A stretch of 50,176 nt of DNA from CAZLNO01 sp964561005 (GTDB lineage Bacteria > Pseudomonadota > Alphaproteobacteria > Kiloniellales > Rhodovibrionaceae). Shown here one piece after another: positions 33,038-43,080 of the stretch. The first letter of the stretch is position 1. The number at the start of each line of letters is the position of its first letter. Made by a program: the position numbers and the translations under genes. Location of the stretch: the NCBI GenBank assembly GCA_964561005.1, contig CAZLNO010000015.1, positions 1 to 50,176 on the forward strand. Direction: 5' to 3'. The notes beneath the pieces were generated by a model. The model saw only the letters and a list, made by a program, of their open reading frames with translations, was not told the DNA's origin and searched no databases.

Positions 33038-33413
33038 CGTTCACCAGCACGTCGTTGGGCCACTTGACCGTGACCTCCAGCAGCGGCGGCGCCACGCTGC
33101 CCAGCGCCTCGACCAGCGCCAGCGCCGCCGCGAAGCCGAGTTGGCTGGCCACTGCCAGATCCGCCTCCGGCCGCAGGACCAGCGAGAGGTAGAGATTGCC
33201 GCGCGGGCTGACCCAGGCACGGCCGCGCCGCCCCCGCCCGGCGGCCTGTTCCAGGGCCCAGACAAGCGTGCCGTCGGGCGCTCCGGCCCGCGCCCGGCGC
33301 AGCGCCTCGGCGTTCGTGCTGTCGACGCTGTCGAGCGCCACGAGACTGTAGGCCGGCGGCAGCCGCGGCGGCGGCGCCTGGCCGGAAGACTGCGGTCCCG
33401 GCGCGTCCGTCAT
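33038..33413 (-). CDS. birA: Biotin-[acetyl-CoA-carboxylase] ligase, N-terminal part, cut by gap
   Basis: About 125 codons of a biotin protein ligase remain, from the ATG at 33413 into the N run. BirA makes biotinyl-AMP and biotinylates the carrier protein of acetyl-CoA carboxylase. Visible motifs are LDSVDSTNAEALRRA, AAGRGRRGRAWVSPRGNLY with the biotinyl-AMP loop, and VKWPNDVLVN. No helix-turn-helix domain precedes the catalytic domain, so this is a group I, non-regulatory ligase. It overlaps the nuoN stop by four bases. The C-terminal domain is missing only because of the assembly gap. Confidence 0.9.
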
Positions 33414-34861
33414 CCCGCCAGCAGCGCCGCCGCCGCGGCTTCCGCCCCGGAGATGATCGGGGTCGGGAACACGAAGAACAGGAGCGTGATCACCCCGGTG
33501 ACACCCATGACCAGATTCATCTCGCGGCCGAAGGGTCGGTCGAAGGCCTCGGTCGGCTCGTCGAAGTACATCAGCTTGACGATGCGCAGATAGTAGAAGG
33601 CGCCCACCACGCTGGACAGCACGCCGATCACCGCGAGGGTGACAAGCCCCGCCTCGATCGCCGCAAGGAAGACGTAAAGCTTGCCGAAGAATCCGGCCAG
33701 CGGCGGGATGCCCGCCATGGAGAACATGAAGATCGCCATGGCCAGCGCCATCGCCGGGTGCGTGCGGCTGAGTCCCCGCAGATCCTCGATGCCTTCCACC
33801 ATGCGGTCGTTCTGCCGCATGCAGAGGATCACCGAGAAGGTGCCGAGGTTCATGATCAGGTAGATGGCCATGTAGATGCCGAGCCCGCGCACGCCCGCCT
33901 CGGTCCCCGCGGCGAGACCGATGAGGGCGTACCCCAGGTGCCCGATCGAGGAATAGGCCATCAGGCGCTTGATGCTCGTCTGGTTGATCGCCGCCAGGGC
34001 GCCCAGAACCATCGACAGGATCGAGATCACCACGATGATCTGCTGCCACTGCGCCACGAGGTCGCCAAAGGGGCCCATCATCACCCGCACGAAAAGGCCG
34101 GTGGCCGCCACCTTGGGCGCGCTGGCGAAGAAGGCCGTCACCGGCGTCGGCGCGCCCTCGTAGACGTCGGGCGTCCACATGTGGAACGGCACCGCGCTGA
34201 CCTTGAAGGCGAGCCCGGCCACGATGAAAACGATGCCGACCACCAGACCGACCGACACCGCCTCCCCGGTCGCCTGCGCCTCGGCGAAGATGCGCGCCAA
34301 GTCGTCGAAGCCCGTGGTGCCCGCGAAGCCGTAGACCATCGAGGCGCCGTAGAGCAGCATGCCGGACGACAGCGCGCCGAGCACGAAGTACTTCAGCCCG
34401 GACTCGGTCGACCGGATGCTGTCGCGCCGGAAAGCGGCGATCACATAGAGCGACAGGCTCTGCAGCTCCAATCCGAGGTAGAGCGCGATCAGGTCGTTGG
34501 CCGACACCATCATCAGCATGCCGACCGTGGCATAGAGCATCAGCACCGGGAACTCGAAGCGCGCCATGTTCTCGCGCTCGATATAGCGCCAGGCCATGAC
34601 AAGGCAGACGGCGGTGCCGGCCAGGATCAGTCCCTTCATGAAGGCGCCGAAACCATCGCGCACGAACAGGCCCTCGAAAGCGACCGCCCGCTCGCTGGGG
34701 CCCAGCCACACGATCCCCAGCGTGACCACCACCGCCACGACGCTCAGGCTGAGGATGGTGCTGGTGGACTCCTCCCCCCGGAAGACGCCCAGCATCAACA
34801 GCGCCGTGGCGGCGAGGACCAGGAAAAGTTCCGGTGCGATGGCGGCCAGATCGTAGCTCAT
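33410..34861 (-). CDS. nuoN: NADH-quinone oxidoreductase subunit N
   Basis: This 483-residue antiporter-like membrane subunit of complex I is one of the three Mrp-type proton-pumping units. The diagnostic region is WTPDVYEGAPTPVTAF in the discontinuous helix 7, with the usual IKRLMAYSSIGHLGY before helix 9. About 14 transmembrane helices are seen. It is the last nuo gene, and birA starts inside its stop codon (ATGA). Confidence 0.97.
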   Translation of the reverse strand: MSYDLAAIAPELFLVLAATALLMLGVFRGEESTSTILSLSVVAVVVTLGIVWLGPSERAVAFEGLFVRDGFGAFMKGLILAGTAVCLVMAWRYIERENMARFEFPVLMLYATVGMLMMVSANDLIALYLGLELQSLSLYVIAAFRRDSIRSTESGLKYFVLGALSSGMLLYGASMVYGFAGTTGFDDLARIFAEAQATGEAVSVGLVVGIVFIVAGLAFKVSAVPFHMWTPDVYEGAPTPVTAFFASAPKVAATGLFVRVMMGPFGDLVAQWQQIIVVISILSMVLGALAAINQTSIKRLMAYSSIGHLGYALIGLAAGTEAGVRGLGIYMAIYLIMNLGTFSVILCMRQNDRMVEGIEDLRGLSRTHPAMALAMAIFMFSMAGIPPLAGFFGKLYVFLAAIEAGLVTLAVIGVLSSVVGAFYYLRIVKLMYFDEPTEAFDRPFGREMNLVMGVTGVITLLFFVFPTPIISGAEAAAAALLAG

Positions 34862-34891
34862 GCCTGTGTCGCGTCCCCTTGGTCGATTCCG

Positions 34892-36421
34892 TTATTGCCC
34901 GGTCCAGAGCGTGGCGAGCGTCGTGCCCTCCGACTGGGCCATCGCCTGCTGGTAGTTGGTGATCAGGTTCTCCACCGAGGCGGACATGACATCGAGGAAG
35001 CTGACCGGGTAGATGCCCATCCAGAGGACCAGCGCGATCATCGGCGCGAAGACCACCTTCTCGCGCAGGTCCAGGTCCAGGATGTTCATCAGGTGCTGCT
35101 TGGTCAGCTTGCCGAAGATGACCCGGCGGTAGAGGTAGAGCATGTAGGCGGCGCCCAGCACCATGCCGCTGGCGATCAGCAGCGCAACCCAGGTGTTGAC
35201 CTGGAAGGTGGCGACGATGACCAGGAATTCGCCAACGAAGCCGCTGGTGCCCGGCAGCCCGACGCTGGCCAGCATGAACACCATGAAGACCAGGGCATAG
35301 TGCGGCATGCGGTGCACCAGGCCGCCGTACTTGTCGATCTGCCGCGTGTGGATGCGGTCGTAGACCACGCCGACGATCAGGAAGAGCGCGGCCGAGACGA
35401 TGCCGTGGCTCAGCATCTGGAAGATCGCGCCTTCCATCCCCTGCTGGTTGAGGGTGAAGATGCCGGCGGTGACGAAGCCCATGTGCGCCACCGAGGAGTA
35501 GGCGATGAGCTTCTTCATGTCTTCCTGCGCCAGGGCCACCAGCGAGGTGTAGACCACAGCGACGATCGACAGCGCGAACACCAGCGGCGCGAAGAAGGCC
35601 GTGGCCTCCGGCAGCATCGGCACGGAGAAGCGCAGGAAGCCGTAGCCGCCCATCTTCAGCAGCACGCCGGCCAGGATCACCGAGCCGGCCGTCGGCGCCT
35701 CGACGTGGGCGTCGGGCAGCCAGGTGTGCACCGGCCACATCGGCACTTTCACCGCGAAGGACGCGAAGAAGGCCAGCCACAGCCAGATCTGCATCTCCCG
35801 CGGGATTCCCGCGCCCTCCAGCAGCATCGGGATGTCGGTGGTGCCGGCGTGGAAGTAGATCGCCAGGATGGCCAGCAGCATCAGCACCGAGCCGGCCAGG
35901 GTGTACAGGAAGAACTTGAAGGCCGAATAGACCCGGCGCGGACCGCCCCAGACGCCGATGATCAGGAACATCGGGATCAGCACGCCCTCGAAGAACATAT
36001 AGAACGGCACGAAGTCGAGGGCGCAGAACATCCCCACCATCAGCGTTTCGAGGACGAGGAAGGCGACCATGTACTCCTTCACCCGATGGGTGATCGCCTC
36101 CCAGCTCGCCAGCACGCAGATCGGGGTCAGGAAGGTCGACAGCAGCACGAACATCATCGAAATGCCGTCGACGCCCATGTGATAGGTGATGCCGAAGGCC
36201 GGGATCCACTCGGCCTTCTCGACGAACTGAAACTCGGGGGTGCCCCGGTCGAAGCCGAACCAGATGAACAGCGACAGCACGAAGGTGATCAGCGAGGTCC
36301 ACAGCGCCACGTAGCGCGCGTTGCGCGCCACCACCTCGCCCTCGCCGCGGATCATCAGGATAAAGCCCGCGCCGACCAGCGGCAGGAAGGTCACCAGCGA
36401 AAGCAGTGGCCAGGAATGCAT
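34892..36421 (-). CDS. nuoM: NADH-quinone oxidoreductase subunit M
   Basis: This 509-residue antiporter-like proton-pumping subunit of complex I has LPDAHVEAPTAGSVILAG in the discontinuous helix and MKKLIAYSSVAHMGFVTAGI after it. The N-terminal half carries MGVDGISMMFVLLSTFLTP. About 14 helices are visible. It begins four bases after nuoL and is followed by nuoN 30 bases on. Confidence 0.98.
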   Translation of the reverse strand: MHSWPLLSLVTFLPLVGAGFILMIRGEGEVVARNARYVALWTSLITFVLSLFIWFGFDRGTPEFQFVEKAEWIPAFGITYHMGVDGISMMFVLLSTFLTPICVLASWEAITHRVKEYMVAFLVLETLMVGMFCALDFVPFYMFFEGVLIPMFLIIGVWGGPRRVYSAFKFFLYTLAGSVLMLLAILAIYFHAGTTDIPMLLEGAGIPREMQIWLWLAFFASFAVKVPMWPVHTWLPDAHVEAPTAGSVILAGVLLKMGGYGFLRFSVPMLPEATAFFAPLVFALSIVAVVYTSLVALAQEDMKKLIAYSSVAHMGFVTAGIFTLNQQGMEGAIFQMLSHGIVSAALFLIVGVVYDRIHTRQIDKYGGLVHRMPHYALVFMVFMLASVGLPGTSGFVGEFLVIVATFQVNTWVALLIASGMVLGAAYMLYLYRRVIFGKLTKQHLMNILDLDLREKVVFAPMIALVLWMGIYPVSFLDVMSASVENLITNYQQAMAQSEGTTLATLWTGQ

Positions 36422-36425
36422 CGCC

Positions 36426-38357
36426 CTATCCGATCTGCGTGAAGATGTACCAGGTCACGAAGGCCACGACGCCGATCAGCATGGCGAAGGCGTAGTGGTA
36501 GACGTAGCCCGTCTGCAGCCGGCTGACCCGCCGGGCCAGATCGCGCGCCGTCGCCGAGATGCCGTCCGGCCCGATGCCGTCGATGATGGCCACGTCGCCC
36601 GAGCGCCAGAAGCCGCGGCCCAGCACCCATGCCGTGCGCACGAACACCGCGTTGTAGATCTCGTCGAAGTACCACTTGTTGTAGATGAAGAGGTACAGCG
36701 GCCGCAGCGCCCGGGCCAGCATTCCCGGCAGATCGGGGCGCAGCATATACATCACGTAGGCCAGTCCGATCCCGGCCACCGCCAGCAGCAGCGGCAACAG
36801 CTTCACCCAGGCCGGGGCGTGGTGCGCCGCCTCGACGCTGTCGTTCGCGTCCAGAACCAGCAGCGCCTCGCCCCAGAAAGCCTCGCGCCAATCGCCGACG
36901 AAGGCGCCGTAGCCCAGCCAGCCGGCCAGCACGGCGCCCACCGCCAGCACCGCCAGCGGCACCGTCATCACCTTCGGCGACTCGTGGACATGGCTCATCA
37001 CCTCCTTGCTGGCCCGCGGCTTGCCGTGGAAGGTCATGAACAGCAGCCGCCAGGAGTAGAAGGCGGTCATGAAGGCCGCCGCCACGCCGAGCCAGAAGGC
37101 GAAGCTGCCGGGTCCCGTGTGGGCCGCCCAGGCGGCCTCGATGATGATGTCCTTGGAGAAGAAGCCGGCAAACGGCGGAATCCCGGCCAGCGCCAGGCTG
37201 CCGATCCACATCACCGCGTAGGTGAAGGGGATCATGCGCCAGATGCCGCCCATCTTGCGCATGTCCTGCTCGTCGCTCATGGCGTGGATCACCGAGCCGG
37301 CGCCCAGGAACAGCAGCGCCTTGAAGAAGGCATGCGTCATCAGGTGGAAGATCGCCGCGCCATAGGCCGAGACGCCCACGGCGAAGACCATGTAGCCGAG
37401 CTGGCTGCAGGTGGAATAGGCGATCACGCGCTTGATATCGTTCTGCGCCATGCCCACGGTGGCCGCGAAGAAGGCCGTCGCCGCCCCGATGATCGTGATC
37501 ACCACCAGTGCCGTCGGCGCGTACTCCAGGATGGGCGAGACACGGCACAGCATGAAGACGCCCGCCGTCACCATGGTGGCCGCGTGGATCAGGGCGGAAA
37601 CGGGCGTCGGGCCCTCCATGGCGTCGGGCAGCCAGGTGTGCAGGCCGAGCTGCGCCGACTTCCCCATGGCGCCGATGAACAGCAGGATGCCGATGACGTC
37701 GAGAGCCCGACCCTCGATGCCGATGAAGGTGAAGTGCATGTCGGCCATGCCGGGCACGTCGGCGAACACGGTGTCGAAGGTGGTGGCCCCGAACAGGAAG
37801 AACACCCCGGCGATGCCCAGCGCGAAGCCGATGTCGCCCACGCGGTTGACCAGGAAGGCCTTGATCGCCGCGGCGTTCGCGCTCGGCCGGTCGTACCAGA
37901 AGCCGATCAGCAGATAAGAGACCAGGCCGACACCCTCCCAGCCGAAGAAGAGCTGCACGAAGTTGCCGGCCGTCGCCAGCATCAGCATGAAGAAGGTGAA
38001 CAGCGACAGATAGGCGAAGAAGCGCGGCTTCGACGGATCGTGCTCCATGTAGCCGATGGAGTAGACGTGGATCATCGCCGAGACGACCGTCACCACGGCC
38101 AGCATGACCGCGCTCAGCGTGTCCATGCGCACCGCCCAGCTCAGCTCGAAGCTGCCGCTGTCGAACCAGGTGAACAGCTCGCTGGTGTAGGTGTTGCCGC
38201 CCACGGCCACGTCGAAGAAGACGATGACCGACAGCAGCGCCGACAGCAGCATCAGCCCGCAGGTCGCGAGCTGCGCGCCGCGGTCCCCCAGCGTGCGGCC
38301 GAACAGCCCGGCCAGGAACGCGCCGAGCAGCGGCAGGAATACAGCGACGACCGCCAT
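36426..38357 (-). CDS. nuoL: NADH-quinone oxidoreductase subunit L
   Basis: This 643-residue distal proton-pumping subunit of complex I has an N-terminal FLPLLGAFLAGLFGR and an antiporter core with LPDAMEGPTPVSALIHA and DIKRVIAYSTCSQLGYM. A C-terminal extension contains the long amphipathic lateral helix (about residues 545-600) that runs along NuoM and NuoN, plus a last transmembrane helix. Length is as usual for the family. It follows nuoK by seven bases. Confidence 0.98.
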   Translation of the reverse strand: MAVVAVFLPLLGAFLAGLFGRTLGDRGAQLATCGLMLLSALLSVIVFFDVAVGGNTYTSELFTWFDSGSFELSWAVRMDTLSAVMLAVVTVVSAMIHVYSIGYMEHDPSKPRFFAYLSLFTFFMLMLATAGNFVQLFFGWEGVGLVSYLLIGFWYDRPSANAAAIKAFLVNRVGDIGFALGIAGVFFLFGATTFDTVFADVPGMADMHFTFIGIEGRALDVIGILLFIGAMGKSAQLGLHTWLPDAMEGPTPVSALIHAATMVTAGVFMLCRVSPILEYAPTALVVITIIGAATAFFAATVGMAQNDIKRVIAYSTCSQLGYMVFAVGVSAYGAAIFHLMTHAFFKALLFLGAGSVIHAMSDEQDMRKMGGIWRMIPFTYAVMWIGSLALAGIPPFAGFFSKDIIIEAAWAAHTGPGSFAFWLGVAAAFMTAFYSWRLLFMTFHGKPRASKEVMSHVHESPKVMTVPLAVLAVGAVLAGWLGYGAFVGDWREAFWGEALLVLDANDSVEAAHHAPAWVKLLPLLLAVAGIGLAYVMYMLRPDLPGMLARALRPLYLFIYNKWYFDEIYNAVFVRTAWVLGRGFWRSGDVAIIDGIGPDGISATARDLARRVSRLQTGYVYHYAFAMLIGVVAFVTWYIFTQIG

Positions 38358-38364
38358 GCCCCCC

Positions 38365-38676
38365 TCAGCCCTTCATCATGTTGATGTCTTCGACCGCGAT
38401 GGAGCCGCGGTTGCGGAAGTAGACCACCAGGATCGCCAGCCCGATGGCCGCCTCGGCCGCCGCCACCGTCAGCACGAACATGGCGAAGACCTGCCCCACC
38501 AGGTCGTTCAGATGCACGGAAAAGGCGACCAGGTTGATGTTGACCGCCAGCAGCATCAGCTCGATCGACATCAGGATGACGATCACGTTCTTGCGGTTCA
38601 GGAAGATGCCGAAGATCCCCAGCGTGAACAGGATCGCGGCGACCGTCAGATAGTGCGCCAGACCGATCTCGAGCAT
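38365..38676 (-). CDS. nuoK: NADH-quinone oxidoreductase subunit K
   Basis: This 103-residue, three-helix membrane subunit of complex I is an Mrp-MnhC homologue with conserved membrane glutamates, seen here in ILMSIELMLLAVNINLV and LTVAAAEAAIGLAI. The start is ATG 38676, which shares one base with the nuoJ stop; a GTG directly before it would add one methionine. Confidence 0.97.
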   Translation of the reverse strand: MLEIGLAHYLTVAAILFTLGIFGIFLNRKNVIVILMSIELMLLAVNINLVAFSVHLNDLVGQVFAMFVLTVAAAEAAIGLAILVVYFRNRGSIAVEDINMMKG

Positions 38677-39290
38677 CACATGCCGCTCCCGCTCTGCACC
38701 TTCTTCAACTCCACCGCCTCCGCGCGCGAGCGGTAGTTCTGCGTGGCGATGGACTGCCGCCGCACCCCCGGACGCGTGCGCAGCGTCAGCACGATCGCCC
38801 CCACCATGGCGATCAGCAGCACGATTCCCGCCGCCTGGAAGAGGTAGACGTACTTTGTATAGAGCACGTTGCCGAGCGCCGCCGTGTTCGAGAGCTCCTC
38901 CGAGGGCGGGATCGGCACCTGGGCCACCTCCGCGGCCCCGGGGGAGACGGCCCAGCCGCCCACCACCATGATCAGCTCCGCCAGCAGGATAACCCCGATC
39001 AGGGCACCAATCGGCAGGTACTGCAGAAAGCCCTGCCGAAGCTGCGCCACGTTGATGTCCAGCATCATCACCACGAAGAGGAACAGCACGGTCACCGCGC
39101 CGAGATAGACGACCACCAGGATCATCCCCAGGAACTCGGCGCCCATCAGGATGAACAGCGCCGCGGCGTTGAAGAACGCGAGGATGAGGAACAGCACGGA
39201 ATGCACCGGGTTGCGCGCCGAGATCACCATCACGGCGGCGGCGATCGTGATCGCGGCAAAGAGATAGAAGCAGATGGCCTGGATGATCAT
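38676..39290 (-). CDS. nuoJ: NADH-quinone oxidoreductase subunit J
   Basis: This 204-residue membrane subunit of complex I has five transmembrane helices (the first at about residues 3-22). It carries the conserved NPVHSVLFLILAFFNAA and LVVVYLGAVTVLFLFVVMM, with the pi-bulge helix 3 region that moves in the catalytic cycle. The C-terminal tail is short, basic and soluble. It follows nuoI by 87 bases. Confidence 0.97.
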   Translation of the reverse strand: MIIQAICFYLFAAITIAAAVMVISARNPVHSVLFLILAFFNAAALFILMGAEFLGMILVVVYLGAVTVLFLFVVMMLDINVAQLRQGFLQYLPIGALIGVILLAELIMVVGGWAVSPGAAEVAQVPIPPSEELSNTAALGNVLYTKYVYLFQAAGIVLLIAMVGAIVLTLRTRPGVRRQSIATQNYRSRAEAVELKKVQSGSGM

Positions 39291-39377
39291 GCCGGCCTCA
39301 CGGCGTTGCGTTCCCCCTGCGGACGCCTGTGGTCCGCTACGAATGCCGCCGGACGGACCCGGCGGCCAGCTCCCTCG

Positions 39378-39866
39378 TCAGCGGTAGGGCGCGTCGAGCG
39401 CCAGCCTTTCCGCGATCTCCTGCTCCCAGCGGTCGCCGTTCTGGAGCAGCTTTTCCTTGTTGTAGAAGAGTTCCTCGCGCGTCTCCGTGGCGAACTCGAA
39501 ATTCGGCCCCTCGACGATGGCATCCACCGGACAGGCCTCCTCGCACAGCCCGCAGTAGATGCACTTCGTCATGTCGATGTCATAGCGCGTCGTGCGGCGG
39601 CTGCCGTCCTCGCGCGGCTCGGCCTCGATGGTGATCGCCAGCGCCGGGCAGATCGCCTCGCACAGCTTGCAGGCGATGCAGCGTTCCTCGCCGTTGGGAT
39701 AGCGCCGCAGGGCGTGCTCGCCGCGAAAGCGCGGGCTCAGCGCCCCCTTCTCGGCGGGGTAGTTGAGCGTGACCTTGGGCTTCAGCATGTAGCTGAAGGT
39801 GCGGGCGAGACCCGTCAGGATCTCCCCCAGCACCAGCGTCCGCGCATAGCGATCGACCACTGCCAT
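39378..39866 (-). CDS. nuoI: NADH-quinone oxidoreductase subunit I
   Basis: This 162-residue peripheral-arm ferredoxin-like subunit of complex I binds clusters N6a and N6b. The two CxxCxxCxxxCP motifs are CIACKLCEAICP and CIYCGLCEEACP. An N-terminal amphipathic stretch (LARTFSYMLKPKVTLNYP) anchors it to the membrane. The ATG at 39866 gives the standard length; an upstream start at 39935 would add a non-conserved leader. The 121-base spacer from nuoH holds no gene. Confidence 0.97.
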   Translation of the reverse strand: MAVVDRYARTLVLGEILTGLARTFSYMLKPKVTLNYPAEKGALSPRFRGEHALRRYPNGEERCIACKLCEAICPALAITIEAEPREDGSRRTTRYDIDMTKCIYCGLCEEACPVDAIVEGPNFEFATETREELFYNKEKLLQNGDRWEQEIAERLALDAPYR

Positions 39867-39987
39867 CGTTCGTTCGAACCCCTCGGTTTCTTCGCGCCGG
39901 CGCGCCATCCAAGTCCGCGCGGCGCGGCCTACCATAGTCAGCGCGCGGCTGAGCGCAAGGGCGCCCGCCGGTCCGGTCTGGCGAGCG

Positions 39988-40998
39988 TCAGGCCGGAATC
40001 CAGTCGAAGGTGATCAACGCCCCGGCCGTCAGCACCACCCAGAGCAGCGAGAACGGCAAAAACACCTTCCAGCCCAGCCGCATGAGCTGGTCGTAGCGAT
40101 AGCGCGGCAGCGTCGCGCGCACCCAGATGAAGACGAACATCACGAGCGCGATCTTCAGCGCCAGCCAGATCGGCCCGGGAATCCAGGTCAGCGGCGCGAT
40201 CCCGATCGGCGCCAGCCAGCCGCCGAGGAACAGGATCGCGGTCATCGCGCTGAGCAGGATCATGTTCGCGTACTCGCCCAGGAAGAACAGGGCGAAGGTC
40301 ATCGACGAGTACTCGACGAAATAGCCCGCCACCAGCTCCGATTCGCCCTCCGGCAGGTCGAAGGGCGTGCGGTTCGTTTCCGCCAGGATGGAGACGAAGA
40401 AGATCACGAACATCGGCAGCAGCGGAATGGCGTACCAGATGTCGCGCTGCGACTCGACGATGGTGGTGAGGTTCAGGCTGCCGGCGGCGAGGGCCACGGT
40501 GATGATCACGAAGCCCATCGAGACTTCGTAGGACACCATCTGCGCCGCCGAGCGCAGGGCGCCCAGGAAGGGGTACTTCGAGTTCGACGCCCAGCCGGCC
40601 ATGATGATGCCGTAGACGCCCAGCGAGGAAATGGCGAAAAGATAAAGAATGCCGACGTTGATGTCGGCGATCACCATGCCCTTGTCGAAGGGGATCACCG
40701 CCCAGGCGACCAGGCTGAGCACGAAGGTGATCATCGGCGCCACGATGAAGACCACCCGGTTCGCGCCCGCCGGCAGGATGGTTTCCTTGAACAGCAGCTT
40801 CAACCCGTCGGAGATCGGCTGCAGAAGCCCGAACGGACCCACCACGTTGGGCCCCCTGCGGAGCTGCATGGCGCCGATCACCCGCCGCTCGGCGTAGGTG
40901 ACGTAGGCCACCGCCAGCAGCAGCGGCACCAGAACCGCGACGATCTGCAGGACGATGAAGATCGCCGGCCAGAGATAACCTTGCCAGAGCTCAGCCAT
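39988..40998 (-). CDS. nuoH: NADH-quinone oxidoreductase subunit H
   Basis: This 336-residue membrane subunit of complex I forms the quinone-binding chamber with NuoB and NuoD. Eight helices are visible, and the signatures RRGPNVVGPFGLLQPISDG and NRTPFDLPEGESELVAGY are complete. It overlaps the nuoG end by eight bases. Confidence 0.98.
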   Translation of the reverse strand: MAELWQGYLWPAIFIVLQIVAVLVPLLLAVAYVTYAERRVIGAMQLRRGPNVVGPFGLLQPISDGLKLLFKETILPAGANRVVFIVAPMITFVLSLVAWAVIPFDKGMVIADINVGILYLFAISSLGVYGIIMAGWASNSKYPFLGALRSAAQMVSYEVSMGFVIITVALAAGSLNLTTIVESQRDIWYAIPLLPMFVIFFVSILAETNRTPFDLPEGESELVAGYFVEYSSMTFALFFLGEYANMILLSAMTAILFLGGWLAPIGIAPLTWIPGPIWLALKIALVMFVFIWVRATLPRYRYDQLMRLGWKVFLPFSLLWVVLTAGALITFDWIPA

Positions 40999-43072
40999 GC
41001 GTGCCCGTTGCCTTCTGCTTTGGCCGGACGAAGGCTTCGGTGCAGCGAGCCATCGTCTCGGAGTTTCGGCTGATCGGATCGGTCATGTAGAAGTTCTTGA
41101 CGGCCGACTCGAAGGGCGCGCTGTCGATCGGCCCCTGTGCCCCGAACTTGCCCCAGGCTTCTTGCGGCACCTGGTCGACCGCGGCGAAGCCGTGCGCCGC
41201 CTCGATCATCTTCTGCCGCACCTGCCCCAGGTTGTCGTAGGGCAGCGGCCGGTCCAGCATGTATTCCGACAGCGCCCGGAGAATCGTCCAGTCCTCCCGC
41301 GCGTCGCCCGGCGGATTCGCCGCCAGACGGCCGAGCTGCACACGACCCTCGGTGTTGACGTAGGTGGCGTTCTTCTCGCTGTAGGCCGCGCCGGGCAGCA
41401 CCACGTCGGCGCGATGCGCGCCCTCGTCGCCGTGGTGTCCCTGGTAGACGACGAAGGCCTGACCGAGACGGCCGACATCGATCTCGTCGGCGCCCAGCAG
41501 GTAAACCACCTCGATCTCGCCCTTCTCGGCGCCGTCGAGAATGCCCGCCACGTCGCGGCCGCCCTCCCCCGGCAGCAGGCCAAGGTCCAACCCGGCCACC
41601 CGCGCCGCGGCGGTGTGCAGCACGTTGAAGCCGTTCCAGCCCTCCTGGACCATGCCGAAGCTCTCGGCCAGGCCGCGGCAGAGATCCAGGACGGCGGCGC
41701 CGTCGGGGCGCGCCAGGGCGCCCATGCCAACGATGATCATGGGCCGCTCGGCCGCCTGCAGCACCTTGGCGAAGTCCTGCTTGCCCGCGGCCACCTCCTT
41801 CAGGGTGTCCGGCCCGGCACCGAGGTAGTCCACCTCGAAGGTCAGGTCCACGGGCTCCCCGATCACGCCGACGCGGAAGCCGCCCTGCAGGAAGCGCTTG
41901 CGCAGCCGCGCGTTGATCATCGCGGCTTCCCAACGGGGGTTCGATCCCACGATCAGGCAGGCGTCGGCCTCCTCGATCCCGGCGATGGAGGTATTGAACA
42001 GATAGCCTGCGCGACACGACGCATCGATCCTCGCCCCGTCCTGACGGCAGTCCAGATGCGGCGTCCCCAACCCGGCCATCAGGTCGCGCAGCGCCAGCAT
42101 CGATTCGGCGTCGCAGAGGTCCCCCGCGACCGCCGCGATCCGCTCGGGCTTGATTCCCTTGACGCGCCCGGCGATCGCCTGAAACGCCTCCGGCCAGCTT
42201 GCCTCTTCCAGCCGGCCCTGGGCGTTGCGCACAAAGGGGCGGTCGAGGCGCTGGCGGCGCAGGCCGTCGCAGGCGTGGCGGGTCTTGTCGTGGATCCACT
42301 CCTCGTTGATGTCCTCGTGCAGCCGGGGCAGCACGCGCATCACGTCGCGCCCGCGGGTGTCCACGCGGATGTTGGAGCCGACGGCGTCCATGACGTCGAT
42401 CGACGGCGTCTTGCGCAGCTCCCACGGCCGCGCCGAGAAGGCGTAGGGCCGCGAGGTCAGCGCGCCCACCGGGCAGATGTCCACCAGGTTGCCCGACAGC
42501 TCGCTGTCGATGGCCTGCTCCAGCGTGGTGATCTCCATGTGCTCGCCGCGACCCAGGGCGCCGATCTCCTCCACCCCGGCAATCTCCGCCGCGAAGCGGA
42601 TGCAGCGCGTGCAGTGGATGCAGCGGGTCATGATCGTCTTGATCAGCGGACCCATCTCCTTTTCCGGCACCGCCCGCTTGTTCTCGGCGTAGCGCGAGCG
42701 GTCGAAGCCGTAGGCCATGGCCTGGTCCTGCAGGTCGCACTCGCCGCCCTGGTCGCAGATCGGGCAGTCCAGGGGATGATTGATCAGCAGGAACTCCATC
42801 ACGCCGCGCCGCGCCTTGCGCACCATGTCGCTGTCGGTCAGCACGGTGATGCCCTCGGTGGCCGGCATGTGGCAGGAGGCGGCCGGCTTCGGCGCCGCAC
42901 GGCCGCGCGCGTCGATGATCTCCACTAGGCACATGCGACAGTTGCCCGCGACGGACAGCCGCTCGTGATAGCAGAAGCGCGGGATCTCCACGCCCGCCAG
43001 TTCGCAGGCCTGGAGAATGTTCACTCCGTCGGGGACGGAGACTTCCCGGTCGTTGATCGTCAGCGTCGGCAT
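40991..43072 (-). CDS. nuoG: NADH-quinone oxidoreductase subunit G
   Basis: This 693-residue subunit of complex I forms the iron-sulfur wire from NuoE/F. An N-terminal 2Fe-2S domain (PRFCYHERLSVAGNCRMC, N1b) comes first. The His-ligated cluster N5 and the 4Fe-4S cluster N4 follow (CPICDQGGECDLQDQAM; RCIHCTRCIRFAAEI; NLVDICPVGALT). A molybdopterin-oxidoreductase-like domain without cofactor (about residues 215-690) makes up the rest. The ATG at 43072 matches the family N-terminus. It lies eight bases after nuoF. Confidence 0.97.
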   Translation of the reverse strand: MPTLTINDREVSVPDGVNILQACELAGVEIPRFCYHERLSVAGNCRMCLVEIIDARGRAAPKPAASCHMPATEGITVLTDSDMVRKARRGVMEFLLINHPLDCPICDQGGECDLQDQAMAYGFDRSRYAENKRAVPEKEMGPLIKTIMTRCIHCTRCIRFAAEIAGVEEIGALGRGEHMEITTLEQAIDSELSGNLVDICPVGALTSRPYAFSARPWELRKTPSIDVMDAVGSNIRVDTRGRDVMRVLPRLHEDINEEWIHDKTRHACDGLRRQRLDRPFVRNAQGRLEEASWPEAFQAIAGRVKGIKPERIAAVAGDLCDAESMLALRDLMAGLGTPHLDCRQDGARIDASCRAGYLFNTSIAGIEEADACLIVGSNPRWEAAMINARLRKRFLQGGFRVGVIGEPVDLTFEVDYLGAGPDTLKEVAAGKQDFAKVLQAAERPMIIVGMGALARPDGAAVLDLCRGLAESFGMVQEGWNGFNVLHTAAARVAGLDLGLLPGEGGRDVAGILDGAEKGEIEVVYLLGADEIDVGRLGQAFVVYQGHHGDEGAHRADVVLPGAAYSEKNATYVNTEGRVQLGRLAANPPGDAREDWTILRALSEYMLDRPLPYDNLGQVRQKMIEAAHGFAAVDQVPQEAWGKFGAQGPIDSAPFESAVKNFYMTDPISRNSETMARCTEAFVRPKQKATGTHG

Positions 43073-43080
43073 GGCGTCTC

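Noticed and set aside
33758..36442. Long plus-strand frame (894 codons) rich in His, Asp and Gln opposite nuoN and nuoM
   Set aside because: Antisense of hydrophobic codons gives His/Asp/Gln-rich frames; no real protein.
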